NCBI RefSeq assembly: GCF_016612535.1
Contig: NZ_JAENXS010000001.1
Coordinates: 1,761,501-1,825,500, forward strand
Origin: Bradyrhizobium diazoefficiens
Lineage (GTDB): Bacteria; Pseudomonadota; Alphaproteobacteria; Rhizobiales; Xanthobacteraceae
Direction: 5' to 3'
Length of the DNA: 64,000 nt
Positions 45,932 to 54,369 of the stretch are shown here, in pieces. The stretch's first letter is position 1; every line of letters begins with the position of its first letter. A program made the position numbers and the translations under genes. A model generated the notes under the pieces. It did no database searches. It was not told the DNA's origin and saw only the letters and a program-made list of their open reading frames with translations.

Positions 45932-45957
45932 TTCGCCCATTCGTTCAATAGGCGAAC
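45932..45957. promoter_or_regulatory. Probable IclR-type operator between the regulator and Rieske genes
   Basis: Overlapping inverted repeats: TTCGCC...GGCGAA (45932-45956) and GTTC-AATAGGC-GAAC (45943-45957). The second resembles the 15-bp palindromes bound by PobR/PcaU-type IclR proteins. It lies 32 nt before the Rieske start. Confidence 0.6.
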
Positions 45958-45988
45958 AAAACGTCTCCAGAAAAAGGACACGACCGCC

Positions 45989-47347
45989 ATGATGAGCCAG
46001 GAGCAGAACGACTTGATTACCCGCACCGGGCCGAAAGACCCTTGCGGGAAGCTGATGCGGAGCTACTGGCAGCCGGCGGCCCTGGTCGATGAACTCGAAG
46101 GCGCGCGGCCGATCCGCCCCGTCAAACTGCTCCGCGAAAATCTGGTGCTGTTCCGCGACGAGACCGGCCGCTACGGCCTGATCGATCGTCACTGCGCGCA
46201 TCGCGGCGCCGACCTCGCCTTTGGACGGCTCGAACATGGCGGATTGCGCTGCGCCTTCCATGGCTGGCTGTTCGACGCCACCGGCCAATGCATCGAGACG
46301 CCAGCGGAGCCGAAAGATTCAAAACTCTGCCAGAACATCCGCCAGCGCTCCTATCCGGTGGTGGAGAAGAGCGGCATCCTCTGGGCCTATCTCGGCGAGG
46401 GCGAGCCACCGGCATTTCCGGAGCTTGACTGCTTCGTCGCGCCCGGCACGCACACGTTTGCCTTCAAGGGTCACATGGCCTGCAACTGGCTGCAGGCGCT
46501 GGAGGTCGGCATCGATCCCGCCCACGCTTCCTATCTGCATCGCTTCTTCGAGGACGAGGACACTTCAACGGCCTACGGCAAGCAGTTCCGCGGCGCGTCC
46601 GCTGGAAGCGACCTGCCGATGACGAAAATCCTGCGCGAGTACGACCGCCCCATCATCAATGTCGAGCACACCGAATATGGCCTGCGGCTGATCGCGCTGC
46701 GCGAGATCGACGAGGAGCGGACGCATGTGCGCGTCACCAACCAGCTCTTCCCGCACGGCTTCGTCATCCCCATGAGCACGGAGATGACGATCACGCAGTG
46801 GCACGTGCCGGTCGACGACGAGAACTGTTATTGGTACGCGATCTTCACCAGCTATTCGAACCCGGTCGACAAAAAGAAGATGCGCGACCAGCGGCTCGAG
46901 CTCTACGAGCTGCCCGACTACGTCTCGCGCAAGAACAGCAATAACGATTACGGCTTCGATCCGCACGAGCAGCAGACCGCGACCTATACCGGCATGGGCA
47001 ACGACATCAACGTCCACGACCAGTGGGCGGTGGAATCGATGGGCGCGATCCAGGATCGCACCAAGGAGCATCTCGGCACCAGCGACAAGGCGATCGTGCA
47101 ATATCGCCGCCTGCTGCGGCAGGAGATCGAGAAGGTCGGCGGCGGCGAGAAGCCGATGCTGTTCCTGGACGAGGCCAATGCGCGTTCGATCCAGGGACCG
47201 GCGACCATGGACGGCATCGGGCCGACCCGGGGCTGGGAGACCTACTGGATGGAAGTCGACGTCAAGCGCCGCCGCGGCGCCCCGTGGTCGGCGCCGGTAC
47301 CGAAGGAGATCGCAGACAACGTGCATCGGCTGACAGCGGCGGAGTGA
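45989..47347 (+). CDS. Rieske non-haem iron aromatic oxygenase, large subunit
   Basis: A 452-aa oxygenase alpha subunit of the phthalate/vanillate (class IA) type. The Rieske cluster site is CAHRGADLAFGR...LRCAFHGW (CxH-x16-CxxH, residues about 69-92). The mononuclear iron site is DPAHASYLHRF (Asp-x2-His-x4-His, near residue 177), followed by the long substrate domain. It must receive electrons from a reductase not seen in this window. It is divergent from an IclR regulator and 129 nt upstream of a glutamine-synthetase-like gene. Substrate unknown, likely an aromatic compound. Confidence 0.92.
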   Translation: MMSQEQNDLITRTGPKDPCGKLMRSYWQPAALVDELEGARPIRPVKLLRENLVLFRDETGRYGLIDRHCAHRGADLAFGRLEHGGLRCAFHGWLFDATGQCIETPAEPKDSKLCQNIRQRSYPVVEKSGILWAYLGEGEPPAFPELDCFVAPGTHTFAFKGHMACNWLQALEVGIDPAHASYLHRFFEDEDTSTAYGKQFRGASAGSDLPMTKILREYDRPIINVEHTEYGLRLIALREIDEERTHVRVTNQLFPHGFVIPMSTEMTITQWHVPVDDENCYWYAIFTSYSNPVDKKKMRDQRLELYELPDYVSRKNSNNDYGFDPHEQQTATYTGMGNDINVHDQWAVESMGAIQDRTKEHLGTSDKAIVQYRRLLRQEIEKVGGGEKPMLFLDEANARSIQGPATMDGIGPTRGWETYWMEVDVKRRRGAPWSAPVPKEIADNVHRLTAAE

Positions 47348-47364
47348 CGTTCATGCGCGGACAC

Positions 47365-47457
47365 CGTAGGGTGGGCAACGGCGCAAAGCGCAGTGCCCAC
47401 CATGCATCCGTTCGGGCGATAGAGGCGATGGGCACGCTTCGCTTTGCCCACCTACGG
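47365..47457. repeat. Palindromic repeat (CGTAGGGTGGGCAA type)
   Basis: Outer arms CGTAGGGTGGGCAACGGCGCAAAGCG and CGCTTCGCTTTGCCCACCTACGG with an imperfect match. It lies in the gap between the Rieske and GS-like genes and could modulate readthrough between them. Confidence 0.8.
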
Positions 47458-47476
47458 CAGTTGAGGGAGTAGCACA

Positions 47477-48913
47477 GTGACTTTCGTCGCGCGTCATGCG
47501 CTGTGGTCGAATGAGCAGAAGGACGCCGCGACGCGCATGCGTCGTCTCGTCGAGGAGAAGAACCTCGAGGTCATCCGCCTCGCCTTCCCCGACCAGCACG
47601 GCATTTTGCGCGGCAAGACCATCATCGCCGCCGAGGCGATCGCCTCGCTGGAGAGCGGCTGCTCCATCACCACCACCATGCTCGCCAAGGACACCTCGCA
47701 CCGCACGGTGTTCCCGGTGTTCACATCAGGCGGCGGCTTCGGCATGAAGGAGATGGAAGGCGCGGCCGACGTGCTGATGGTCGCCGACCCCACCACGTTT
47801 CGCGTGCTCCCGTGGGCGCCGACCACGGGCTGGGTCCTCTGTGATCTCTATTTCAACGACGGCCGCCCGGTGCCGTTCGCAACGCGCGGACTCTATCGAA
47901 AAGCGCTCGACGAGCTCGGCAGCCGCGGCTGTGACTTCGTCGCGGGGCTCGAGGTCGAATTTCACATCTTCAAGCTCGACGACCCGCATATGCGCGCGGA
48001 AGACGCGGGACAGCCCGGCACGCCGCCGTCGGTGAGCCTGCTCTCACACGGCTATCAGTACCTCACCGAGCAGCGTTTTGATCAGATGGAGCCGGTGCTG
48101 GAGATTCTGCGCCGCGATATCATCGCGCTCGGGCTGCCCCTGCGCACCGTCGAGGTCGAGTTCGGGCCGAGCCAATGCGAGTTCACCTTCGCGCCGAAGA
48201 AGGGGCTGGAGCCCGCCGACAATATGGTGCTGTTTCGCTCGGCCGTGAAGCAGATCGCGCGCCGCCACGGTTATCACGCCACCTTCATGTGCCGGCCGAA
48301 GCTGCCGAATTTGTTCGCGAGCGGCTGGCACCTGCATCAGTCGGTCGTCTCGCGGGCGAGCGGCGAGAACCAGTTCATGGCCAAGGAAGGCGGCGAACCG
48401 CTCAGCGCGTTCGGCCGCGCCTACCTCGCCGGCCTGCTCGACCACGCCCGCGCAGCCACCGTGTTCACCACGCCGACCATCAACGGCTACAAGCGCTACC
48501 GCTCCTATTCGCTGGCACCGGACCGCGCGATCTGGGGCCGCGACAATCGCGGTGTGATGATCCGCGTGCTCGGCGGCGCGAACGATGCCGCCACGCGCCT
48601 GGAGAATCGCGTCGGCGAGCCCGCCGCCAATCCCTATCTCTACATGGCTTGCCAGGTTCTTTCGGGTCTCGACGGCGTGGACCGCAAGCTCGAGCCCGGC
48701 CCCTCGGCCGACACGCCCTATGAGACCGAAGCGCCGCTGCTGCCGAAATCGCTGCGCGAAGCGGTGACCGCGCTGAAGGACGACCCGTTCTTCCGCGAGA
48801 AATTCGGCGCCGAGTTCGTCGACTATTACGCCCACATCAAGAACGCCGAGATCGACCGCTTCCTCGCCGACGTGACCGACTGGGAGCACCGCGAATATTT
48901 CGAGATGTTCTGA
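47477..48913 (+). CDS. Glutamine-synthetase-like ligase (gamma-glutamylation type)
   Basis: A 478-aa member of the glutamine synthetase superfamily but not GlnA. The acidic metal-binding motif is FVAGLEVEFHIF, the glutamate/ammonia region is PNLFASGWHLHQSV, the phosphate-binding region is APDRAIWGRDNRGVMIRVLGG, and the end motif is LENRVGEPAANPYLYMA. The adenylylation-site region of GlnA is absent. Relatives ligate glutamate to amines (PuuA, IpuC, and the aniline enzymes TdnQ/AtdA1). Its place after a Rieske oxygenase suggests an amine substrate that is glutamylated before or during oxidation. Confidence 0.88.
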   Translation: MTFVARHALWSNEQKDAATRMRRLVEEKNLEVIRLAFPDQHGILRGKTIIAAEAIASLESGCSITTTMLAKDTSHRTVFPVFTSGGGFGMKEMEGAADVLMVADPTTFRVLPWAPTTGWVLCDLYFNDGRPVPFATRGLYRKALDELGSRGCDFVAGLEVEFHIFKLDDPHMRAEDAGQPGTPPSVSLLSHGYQYLTEQRFDQMEPVLEILRRDIIALGLPLRTVEVEFGPSQCEFTFAPKKGLEPADNMVLFRSAVKQIARRHGYHATFMCRPKLPNLFASGWHLHQSVVSRASGENQFMAKEGGEPLSAFGRAYLAGLLDHARAATVFTTPTINGYKRYRSYSLAPDRAIWGRDNRGVMIRVLGGANDAATRLENRVGEPAANPYLYMACQVLSGLDGVDRKLEPGPSADTPYETEAPLLPKSLREAVTALKDDPFFREKFGAEFVDYYAHIKNAEIDRFLADVTDWEHREYFEMF

Positions 48914-48915
48914 CG

Positions 48916-48937
48916 CGCCTCACGCCGCCGTGAGGCG
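48916..48937 (+). terminator. Hairpin after the GS-like gene
   Basis: CGCCTCACG-CCGC-CGTGAGGCG, a perfect 9-bp stem with a 4-nt loop two nt after the stop codon. Only a short ACTTCGTCC follows, so termination is probable but not of the strong T-run kind. Confidence 0.65.
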
Positions 48938-49062
48938 ACTTCGTCCGAGCGGTTCCGGCGACATTTTAAAAGCACCCGACGAAGCCATTTTCCCGGCCAA
49001 CGAAAAACGCCTGAAAAAGAGCGGATCTAGGCTAGCTTGATGATCAACAAGGGAGTTCGGTC

Positions 49063-49149
49063 ATGTGGGGTCAATTGTTCAGCCTGATCTATCGCCTGTC
49101 CTGCCGGTCGACCCTGGTCGGCATCGGTACGCACCGCCTCGCCCATTAG
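49063..49149 (+). CDS. Possible 28-aa small protein
   Basis: An ORF of 28 codons (MWGQLFSLIYRLSCRSTLVG, then IGTHRLAH) with AAGGGAG placed seven nt before the ATG, a stronger ribosome site than many genes here. It lies alone between the GS-like gene and a small secreted protein. The peptide is amphipathic and basic. No family recognised; whether it is translated is open. Confidence 0.35.
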   Translation: MWGQLFSLIYRLSCRSTLVGIGTHRLAH

Positions 49150-49201
49150 CGGCAGCCGGCTACCCGTCAGGCAAGATAGAGCGACAAAATAGGGGTGTTT
49201 C

Positions 49202-49552
49202 ATGCGCAAGCTGATCCTGATCGCGGCAATATCGCTGCTCGCAACGCAAGCCCATGCCGGCGGTCCGCGCAGCCTGAGCCTCGCAGCGACCAATTCGAGC
49301 CAGCAGGCAACTGAGCCGGCAGCGCCGGTCACGCCGCAGGCACCCGCGGCATCGCCGGCGACGAATGTCCAGACGGCGACCACCGCACCGGCTTCAACGC
49401 CGCCGGTCACAACCGCGCCATCCGCAATAGCTCCGGCCGCTACGCCCATCCAGGCCGCCAGCGCGACCGAGACGGTCAAGCCGAAGCACCACCGGCCGTC
49501 CACCGAGGCACGCGTGATCCGCGAGCTGCACCGGCATGGGATTTATTGGTAG
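49202..49552 (+). CDS. Small exported Ala/Thr/Pro-rich protein
   Basis: A 116-aa protein with a signal peptide (RKLILIAAISLLATQAHA). A low-complexity mature region rich in Ala, Thr and Pro (residues 35-90) is followed by a basic, better-defined C-terminus (KPKHHRPSTEARVIRELHRHGIYW). The pattern of a disordered linker with a short terminal motif suggests a periplasmic protein whose function resides in the C-terminal 20 residues. No family recognised. Confidence 0.75.
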   Translation: MRKLILIAAISLLATQAHAGGPRSLSLAATNSSQQATEPAAPVTPQAPAASPATNVQTATTAPASTPPVTTAPSAIAPAATPIQAASATETVKPKHHRPSTEARVIRELHRHGIYW

Positions 49553-49580
49553 TTCGGCCGCTAAGCTCGCCCCCAGAGTC

Positions 49581-49700
49581 GTCCCGGCGAAGGCCGGGAC
49601 CGATAGCCAGAAGGAGACGTTTGGCAAAGACTCATCGTTCGGAACTAGCAGCGACCGTACCGGATAGATTCCGCGGTATGGGTCCGGCCTTCGCCGGGAA
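49581..49700. repeat. Palindromic repeat (GTCCCGGC-GAAG-GCCGGGAC type)
   Basis: A perfect hairpin at 49581-49600 and a related GGTCCGGCCTTCGCCGGGAA at 49681-49700 bracket about 80 nt. It lies between the convergent secreted-protein and livF genes. Confidence 0.75.
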
Positions 49701-49750
49701 GACACTGAATGTAAGACGCGAGGCCGCCTCCACCCCTCGCCTCCGCCTCT

Positions 49751-50479
49751 CTAAATCCCCAAATATTTATGCTGCAGATCCGGCTCGGCCATCAGCTCGT
49801 CCGAGGTGCCGCTCCACACCGTCTTGCCGCGCTCGATGATGGTGTGGCGGTCGCAGATGCGGGCGAGGTGGTCGACGTTCTTGTCGACCACCAGGATCGA
49901 TTGGCCCCGCCTCTTCAGCATAGAAAGGCAGTTCCAGATCTCTTCGCGGATCAGCGGTGCGAGACCTTCGGTCGCCTCGTCCAGGATCAGCAGCTTTGGA
50001 TTGGTCATCAGCGCGCGGCCGATGGCGAGCATCTGCTGTTCGCCGCCGGAGAGCTGGTTGCCCATGTTGGCGGCCCGCTCGGCAAGCCGCGGGAACAGCA
50101 CGTAGATCGCGGCCAGCGTCCAGGGTTTGGCATTGCCAAAGCGATCGGCGGCAGCTGCGACCAGATTTTCGCGCACGGTGAGGTTGGGGAAGATCTGGCG
50201 TCCCTCTGGCACGAGCCCGACGCCGAGCTTGGCGATCCGATACGATGGCAGCTGCCGGACTTCAGTACCCGCAAAGCGGATGCTGCCTGCGCGCGCCGGC
50301 GTCAGGCCCATGATCGAGCGGATGGTCGTGGTCTTGCCCATGCCGTTGCGGCCCATCAGCGAGACCATCTCGCCCGGTTTGATCGACAGCGACAGGCCGA
50401 ACAGCACTTGGCTGAGGCCGTAGCAGGTCTCGATGCCCTCGACGTCGAGCAGTGTGTCAGCCACCACTTTTTCAGACAT
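49751..50479 (-). CDS. livF: Branched-chain/aromatic-type ABC transporter ATP-binding protein (LivF)
   Basis: A 242-aa ATPase of the HAAT family importer. Walker A is GRNGMGKTT, the signature is LSGGEQQMLAIGRAL, Walker B is LLILDEATEGLAPLI. It is the LivF-type partner of the following LivG, with an 8-bp overlap between the two genes. The importer has both ATPases and both permeases but no binding protein in this window, so its ligand must be inferred from context; a shared operator with boxC points to benzoate or a related acid. Confidence 0.9.
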   Translation of the reverse strand: MSEKVVADTLLDVEGIETCYGLSQVLFGLSLSIKPGEMVSLMGRNGMGKTTTIRSIMGLTPARAGSIRFAGTEVRQLPSYRIAKLGVGLVPEGRQIFPNLTVRENLVAAAADRFGNAKPWTLAAIYVLFPRLAERAANMGNQLSGGEQQMLAIGRALMTNPKLLILDEATEGLAPLIREEIWNCLSMLKRRGQSILVVDKNVDHLARICDRHTIIERGKTVWSGTSDELMAEPDLQHKYLGI

Positions 50480-51239
50480 GGTGCGTCACCACATGCTGGT
50501 CGCCGAGATAGGCGCGCTTGACGTCCTCGTTGGCGCGGATCGCGGCTGGATCGCCGGAGGCAATGACACGGCCATAGACCAGCACAGAGATGCGGTCGGC
50601 GAGCGCGAACACCGCGGGCATGTCGTGCTCGACCAGCACGATCGAGACCTCTTTGCGCAACTCCTGAAGCAGCTTCACCATGCGCTGGGACTCGGTAACG
50701 CCGAGACCGGCCATCGGCTCGTCGAGCAGCAAAAGCTTCGGCTCGCTCGCCAGCGCCACCGCAAGCTCGAGCTCGCGGCGCTCGCCATGGCTGAGCCTGT
50801 TCACCACGACGTCGGCGCGGTGCAACAGGCCGACGCGGTCGAGCGCGGCACGGGCGGCGTCGCGCAGGCCTTTCTCCTTGCGGGCATTGGCGAAGAAGCG
50901 GAAGGAATGGCCGGCATGGGCCTGCGCCGCCAGCGCGACATTGTCGGCGGCGGTGAAGTCGAATAGCAATGAGGTAATCTGGAACGAACGGGCAAGGCCC
51001 AGCGCGCAGCGGCGATAGGCCGGCAGATAAGTGATGTCGCGGCCACCGAGCGATACGCTGCCGGAATGCGGCTCGAGATGCCCGGTGAGCTGGCTGATCA
51101 GCGTGGTCTTGCCGGCGCCGTTCGGACCAATGATGGCGTGCAGCTCACCGCTCGCGACGTCGAGCGAGACGTTGTCCGTTGCGGTGATCCCGCCGAAGCG
51201 GCGCACCAGCTTTTCGACGCGGAGCAGCGGTTCAGTCAC
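50472..51239 (-). CDS. livG: HAAT-type ABC transporter ATP-binding protein (LivG)
   Basis: A 255-aa ATPase, the LivG-type partner. Walker A is GPNGAGKTT, the signature is LSHGERRELELAVAL, an LSHGE variant of the usual LSGGQ, Walker B is LLLLDEPMAGLG, and the C-terminal LivG extension ends YLGDQHVV. LivG-type characters are the VSLDVASGELHAIIG start and the long helical region with RSFQITSLL. It overlaps livM and livF by 8 bp on either side. Confidence 0.9.
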   Translation of the reverse strand: MTEPLLRVEKLVRRFGGITATDNVSLDVASGELHAIIGPNGAGKTTLISQLTGHLEPHSGSVSLGGRDITYLPAYRRCALGLARSFQITSLLFDFTAADNVALAAQAHAGHSFRFFANARKEKGLRDAARAALDRVGLLHRADVVVNRLSHGERRELELAVALASEPKLLLLDEPMAGLGVTESQRMVKLLQELRKEVSIVLVEHDMPAVFALADRISVLVYGRVIASGDPAAIRANEDVKRAYLGDQHVVTHHV

Positions 51240-52176
51240 GGTTGAACCTCCCGAGCAGGCCCATGATGCCGCCGCGGCCGAACAGCACGACCAGCAGCAG
51301 GAGGGGCCCCATGATCAGCGCCCAATATTCGGTGATCTGCGACAGGAACTCTTCCAGCAGCAGATAGACCACCGCGCCCATGACAGGGCCGAACAGTGTG
51401 CCCATGCCGCCGAGGATCACCATCACCATCAGGTCGCCGGAGCGGGTCCAGTACATCACAGCCGGGCTGATGAAGTCGGTGTTGTTGGCGAGCAGCGCAC
51501 CGGCGAGGCCGCACATCATGCCGGAGATGACGAAGCAGACGAGCTGGTAGCGTTTTGCCGGAAACCCGATCGCCTGCATGCGCTGCTCGTTCGAGCGCAA
51601 CCCTTGCACGACGATGCCGAAGCGCGAATTGGCGATGCGCCAGATCAGGAAGATCACACTGAGGAGGCAGGTGAGGCAGAGATAGTAGAACTGCGTTCGA
51701 TTCGACAGGTTGATCAAGCCGGAGAAATCACTGCGCTTGTAGATGGTGAGGCCGTCGTCGCCGCCGTAGCGCGCAAGGCCCGAGGCGACGTAATAGGCCA
51801 TCTGCGCGAACGCCAGCGTGATCATGATGAAATAGACGCCGCGGGTGCGCAAGCTGAGCGCGCCGATCACCAGCCCGTAGATCGCGGAGGCCGCGAGCGC
51901 GACCGGAAACTGGATGAAGCCGGAGCCGACGCCTTCCTGCGCCAGCATACCGACCGCGTAGCCGCCGATGCCGAGATACGCGGCATGGCCAAAGCTCATC
52001 ATGCCGCCATACCCCATCATGAGGTTGAGACTTGCCGCGGCCAGCGCCAGGATGACGACGCGTGTGAACAGCGTCAGGATGAAGATGTTGCCGGACAGCT
52101 GCGAATACAGCGGCAGCAGCACGAGGCCCGCCAGCATCAGGGCCGTGGCGGCCTTGCTCACCGTGAAAGGCTTCAT
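51232..52176 (-). CDS. livM: HAAT-type ABC transporter permease (LivM)
   Basis: A 314-aa inner-membrane permease with about nine hydrophobic segments. The LivM signature region LNLMMGYGGMMSFGHAAYLGIGGYAVGML is near residue 50, and the EAA-like contact loop LRSNEQRMQAIGFPAKRYQL is around residue 195. It overlaps the livH stop by four bases and the livG start by eight, forming a tight unit livH-livM-livG-livF. Confidence 0.9.
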   Translation of the reverse strand: MKPFTVSKAATALMLAGLVLLPLYSQLSGNIFILTLFTRVVILALAAASLNLMMGYGGMMSFGHAAYLGIGGYAVGMLAQEGVGSGFIQFPVALAASAIYGLVIGALSLRTRGVYFIMITLAFAQMAYYVASGLARYGGDDGLTIYKRSDFSGLINLSNRTQFYYLCLTCLLSVIFLIWRIANSRFGIVVQGLRSNEQRMQAIGFPAKRYQLVCFVISGMMCGLAGALLANNTDFISPAVMYWTRSGDLMVMVILGGMGTLFGPVMGAVVYLLLEEFLSQITEYWALIMGPLLLLVVLFGRGGIMGLLGRFNRD

Positions 52177-53093
52177 CGACGGTTGGCCGGAAACAGCCCC
52201 TCCGGCCGCACCACCAGCACGATCGCCATCAGCAGGTAGATCAGCATGGAGGACAGCGCGGGCGCCGCGGTAGAGGCAGCAGCGCCGCTCAGCACCTGGC
52301 GCAGCAGATCGGGCAGGAAGGCGCGGCCGAGCGTGTCGATCATGCCGACGAAGATCGCGGCGAGGAATGCGCCACGGATCGAGCCGATGCCACCAATCAC
52401 GATGATGACGAAGGCGAGGATCAGGATGTTCTCGCCCATGCCGATCTGCACAGTGAGGATCGGCGCCTGCATCAAGCCCGCAAGGCCGGCGAGTGCGGCG
52501 CCGAGACCGAACACCAGCGTGTAGAGCAGCTTGATGTTGATGCCGAGCGCGCCGATCATTTCGCGGTTGGAGGCGCCGGCGCGGATCAGCATGCCGATGC
52601 GGGTGCGCATCACACCGAGATAGAGCAGCAGCGCCACCAGCAGCGCGACGACGATGATAGCGAGCCGGTAGGCGGGATAGTGAATGCCGGGCAGGATCGG
52701 CACCGGCACGGTGAGCCAGGCCGGCAGCGGCAGTGCAAGTCCGGCCGGTCCCCAGATCAGCCGCACGGCTTCATTGAAGAACAGGATCAGACCGAAGGTC
52801 GCGAGCACGTGGTCGAGATGATCGCGGCCATAGAGATGCCGCAGCGCGGTCATCTCGAGCACGATGCCGAGCAGCAAGGTCGCGCCCAGCCCGAGCAGCG
52901 CGCCGAGCAGGAAGCTGCCGGTCCACGCCGCGAAAGTCGCGGCGAAATAGGCGCCCATCATATAGAGCGAGCCGTGCGCGAGGTTGACGAGATCCATGAT
53001 CCCGAACACCAGCGTCAGGCCGGCGGCGAGCAGGAACAGCAGCAGGCCGAACTGCAATCCGTTCAGGAACTGTTCGACGACGAGCAGCATCAA
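52173..53093 (-). CDS. livH: HAAT-type ABC transporter permease (LivH)
   Basis: A 306-aa permease and first gene of the importer unit. It has the LivH features LVFGIMDLVNLAHGSLYMMGAYFAATFA near residue 30 and the contact loop IRAGASNREMIGALGINIKLLYTLVFGLGAALAGLAG near residue 180. About 310 nt of noncoding DNA lie upstream and contain a TGCA-N6-TGCA element like that of boxC. The missing binding protein is presumably encoded elsewhere. Confidence 0.9.
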   Translation of the reverse strand: MMLLVVEQFLNGLQFGLLLFLLAAGLTLVFGIMDLVNLAHGSLYMMGAYFAATFAAWTGSFLLGALLGLGATLLLGIVLEMTALRHLYGRDHLDHVLATFGLILFFNEAVRLIWGPAGLALPLPAWLTVPVPILPGIHYPAYRLAIIVVALLVALLLYLGVMRTRIGMLIRAGASNREMIGALGINIKLLYTLVFGLGAALAGLAGLMQAPILTVQIGMGENILILAFVIIVIGGIGSIRGAFLAAIFVGMIDTLGRAFLPDLLRQVLSGAAASTAAPALSSMLIYLLMAIVLVVRPEGLFPANRR

Positions 53094-53233
53094 AACTCTT
53101 TCAGGCGCGCGCGGACGCGCGCCGATGTTCGAACACAGTCGCCATCAGTGAATGAGCTCCCCCTGCCTCTTCAAGGCCCAAAAATGGGTAATGGCAGTAT
53201 CGTTCCGAAGCAAGAGCGATTCCGCGCCTGACA

Positions 53234-53247
53234 TGCACTTTGTTGCA
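53234..53247 (-). promoter_or_regulatory. TGCA-N6-TGCA element upstream of livH, BoxR-type
   Basis: TGCA-CTTTGT-TGCA lies 141 nt before the livH start. Its core TGCACTTTG is identical to the second element upstream of boxC. The rest of the 311-bp gap (53094-53404) holds an imperfect GC-rich hairpin near 53347-53371 (CCCTCCCCCCG...CGGGGAAAGGG) but no gene that I can support. Confidence 0.55.
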
Positions 53248-53404
53248 TCTTGGCGCGCCGGACGGCCGCGCCTTGCCCGCACGTTGCTGGTCCACACGGT
53301 GCAAGAAGGCAGCCGCGCCTGTCGACCTGCCGCACCCAAACGATAACCCTCCCCCCGTTGCCGGGGAAAGGGCGCGACGTGTCGGAATGAAAAGGGGATT
53401 ACGT

Positions 53405-53623
53405 CTAGTGCGACGTGATCTGATGAGGAAGATCGTCCGGCTCGGCGAGCTCGCTATTGGCCGTCGAGGCCTCCAGCGCGGCCATCCGGAACAGGTAGGC
53501 CAGCGTCGCCAATCCGGTGTCTTCCGCCATCTGCGCGAGCTCGAGCGCCATGTCGGACATGTAGCCGAGGTTCTCGTCCTTGGTTTGCGCCATGATTTGG
53601 CTGTCTCGCATCATGTTCGACAT
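53405..53623 (-). CDS. Small protein coupled to the AHL synthase gene
   Basis: A 72-aa soluble protein (MSNMMRDSQIMAQTKDENLG, then a helical segment MSDMALELAQMAEDTGLATLAYLFRMAALEAS and an acidic tail). Its ATG lies 1 nt after the stop of the LuxI-type gene (TGAGATG), so translation is likely coupled. No family recognised. The helix resembles small dimerising or adaptor proteins, but that is only an impression. It is the last gene of the quorum-sensing unit. Confidence 0.65.
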   Translation of the reverse strand: MSNMMRDSQIMAQTKDENLGYMSDMALELAQMAEDTGLATLAYLFRMAALEASTANSELAEPDDLPHQITSH

Positions 53624-53624
53624 C

Positions 53625-54284
53625 TCAGGCGCTCTTTCGTTGGGCGGCGGTGCGGCCGCAGAGGTTGGCACGGGCGATACAATCGAGACGCGGTCCGTCC
53701 TGATGGACGACGTTCTTCATCCCGATACGATCGCGAACGATGTCGAGCGAGTCCTGGCGGACCTCGATGGTCGCGGCCATGGTCCAGGAATCCTCGATCA
53801 GCGCCGGCAATCCCAGCGGCGTGACGACAAAGCCGATGTCGTGGAAGCGCGGCAGCCACCATGTCTCCATGACCAGGCAGAGCCGCTCGATGCCCTGGTC
53901 GAGGCAGAACTCCTGCGCCGCCGCCATCAGTTGCAGATTGAAGGCGCCGTCGCGGCGCTCACGCGTGACGAAGAAGCGCGACCACTCCCATATCTGCGGA
54001 TCGTCCGGGCAGCCCCGCACCGCGGCGAGATGGGGGAAGACCTCGCTCATCATGGTCGGCTTGGTGGTCGGATACAGGCGATAGCCGCCGAGCACGCGGC
54101 GGTTCTCCAGAGCGAGCAGGTAGATCGCGTCGTCATTGTCATAGGCGTCGATCTCGCGGCCGTCGGGCCTGCGCAACGCCTCCCATTTTCGCTCTTCGAC
54201 GAATATCTCGTGACGGACCCGGAAATGCTGATCGAGGACGTCTTCGTAGAGGTGCCGGTTGACGGCGGAAATGACATGAATCAT
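53625..54284 (-). CDS. bjaI: Acyl-homoserine-lactone synthase, BjaI type
   Basis: A 219-aa LuxI-family enzyme making an acyl-homoserine lactone. The invariant N-terminal Arg, Phe and Trp positions are in HFRVRHEIFVEERKWEAL, the Asp residues in EIDAYDNDDAIYLLAL, then WEWSRFFVTRERR with the conserved Glu and Arg. The overall sequence resembles BjaI of Bradyrhizobium, which uses isovaleryl-CoA rather than acyl-ACP, so an isovaleryl or similar branched/aryl signal is inferred. GGGGGA precedes the ATG. A strong lux box lies 54 nt upstream. Confidence 0.92.
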   Translation of the reverse strand: MIHVISAVNRHLYEDVLDQHFRVRHEIFVEERKWEALRRPDGREIDAYDNDDAIYLLALENRRVLGGYRLYPTTKPTMMSEVFPHLAAVRGCPDDPQIWEWSRFFVTRERRDGAFNLQLMAAAQEFCLDQGIERLCLVMETWWLPRFHDIGFVVTPLGLPALIEDSWTMAATIEVRQDSLDIVRDRIGMKNVVHQDGPRLDCIARANLCGRTAAQRKSA

Positions 54285-54338
54285 GAATTCCCCCATGGCT
54301 TGCAATGGGGACAGCCTCAGCGAAAACGGCCGAACCGA

Positions 54339-54360
54339 CTATTGGGAAATTTCCCAGTAG
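54339..54360 (-). promoter_or_regulatory. Lux box upstream of the AHL synthase gene
   Basis: A 22-bp inverted repeat CTATTGGGAAA|TTTCCCAGTAG with one mismatched pair. It sits in the 85-nt gap between bjaR and bjaI, 9 nt after the bjaR stop, at a distance suited to activation of the bjaI promoter by the LuxR-type protein. Confidence 0.85.
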
Positions 54361-54369
54361 GCGAAGATT

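Noticed and set aside
47477..48913. Housekeeping glutamine synthetase GlnA
   Set aside because: The adenylylation-site region is absent and the conserved GSGMHxHxS is replaced by ASGWHLHQS; the context is catabolic.
49751..53093. Ordinary leucine/isoleucine/valine importer
   Set aside because: Not excluded, but no binding protein is linked and the shared TGCA element and aromatic neighbourhood favour an aromatic-acid importer; kept as family-level names only.
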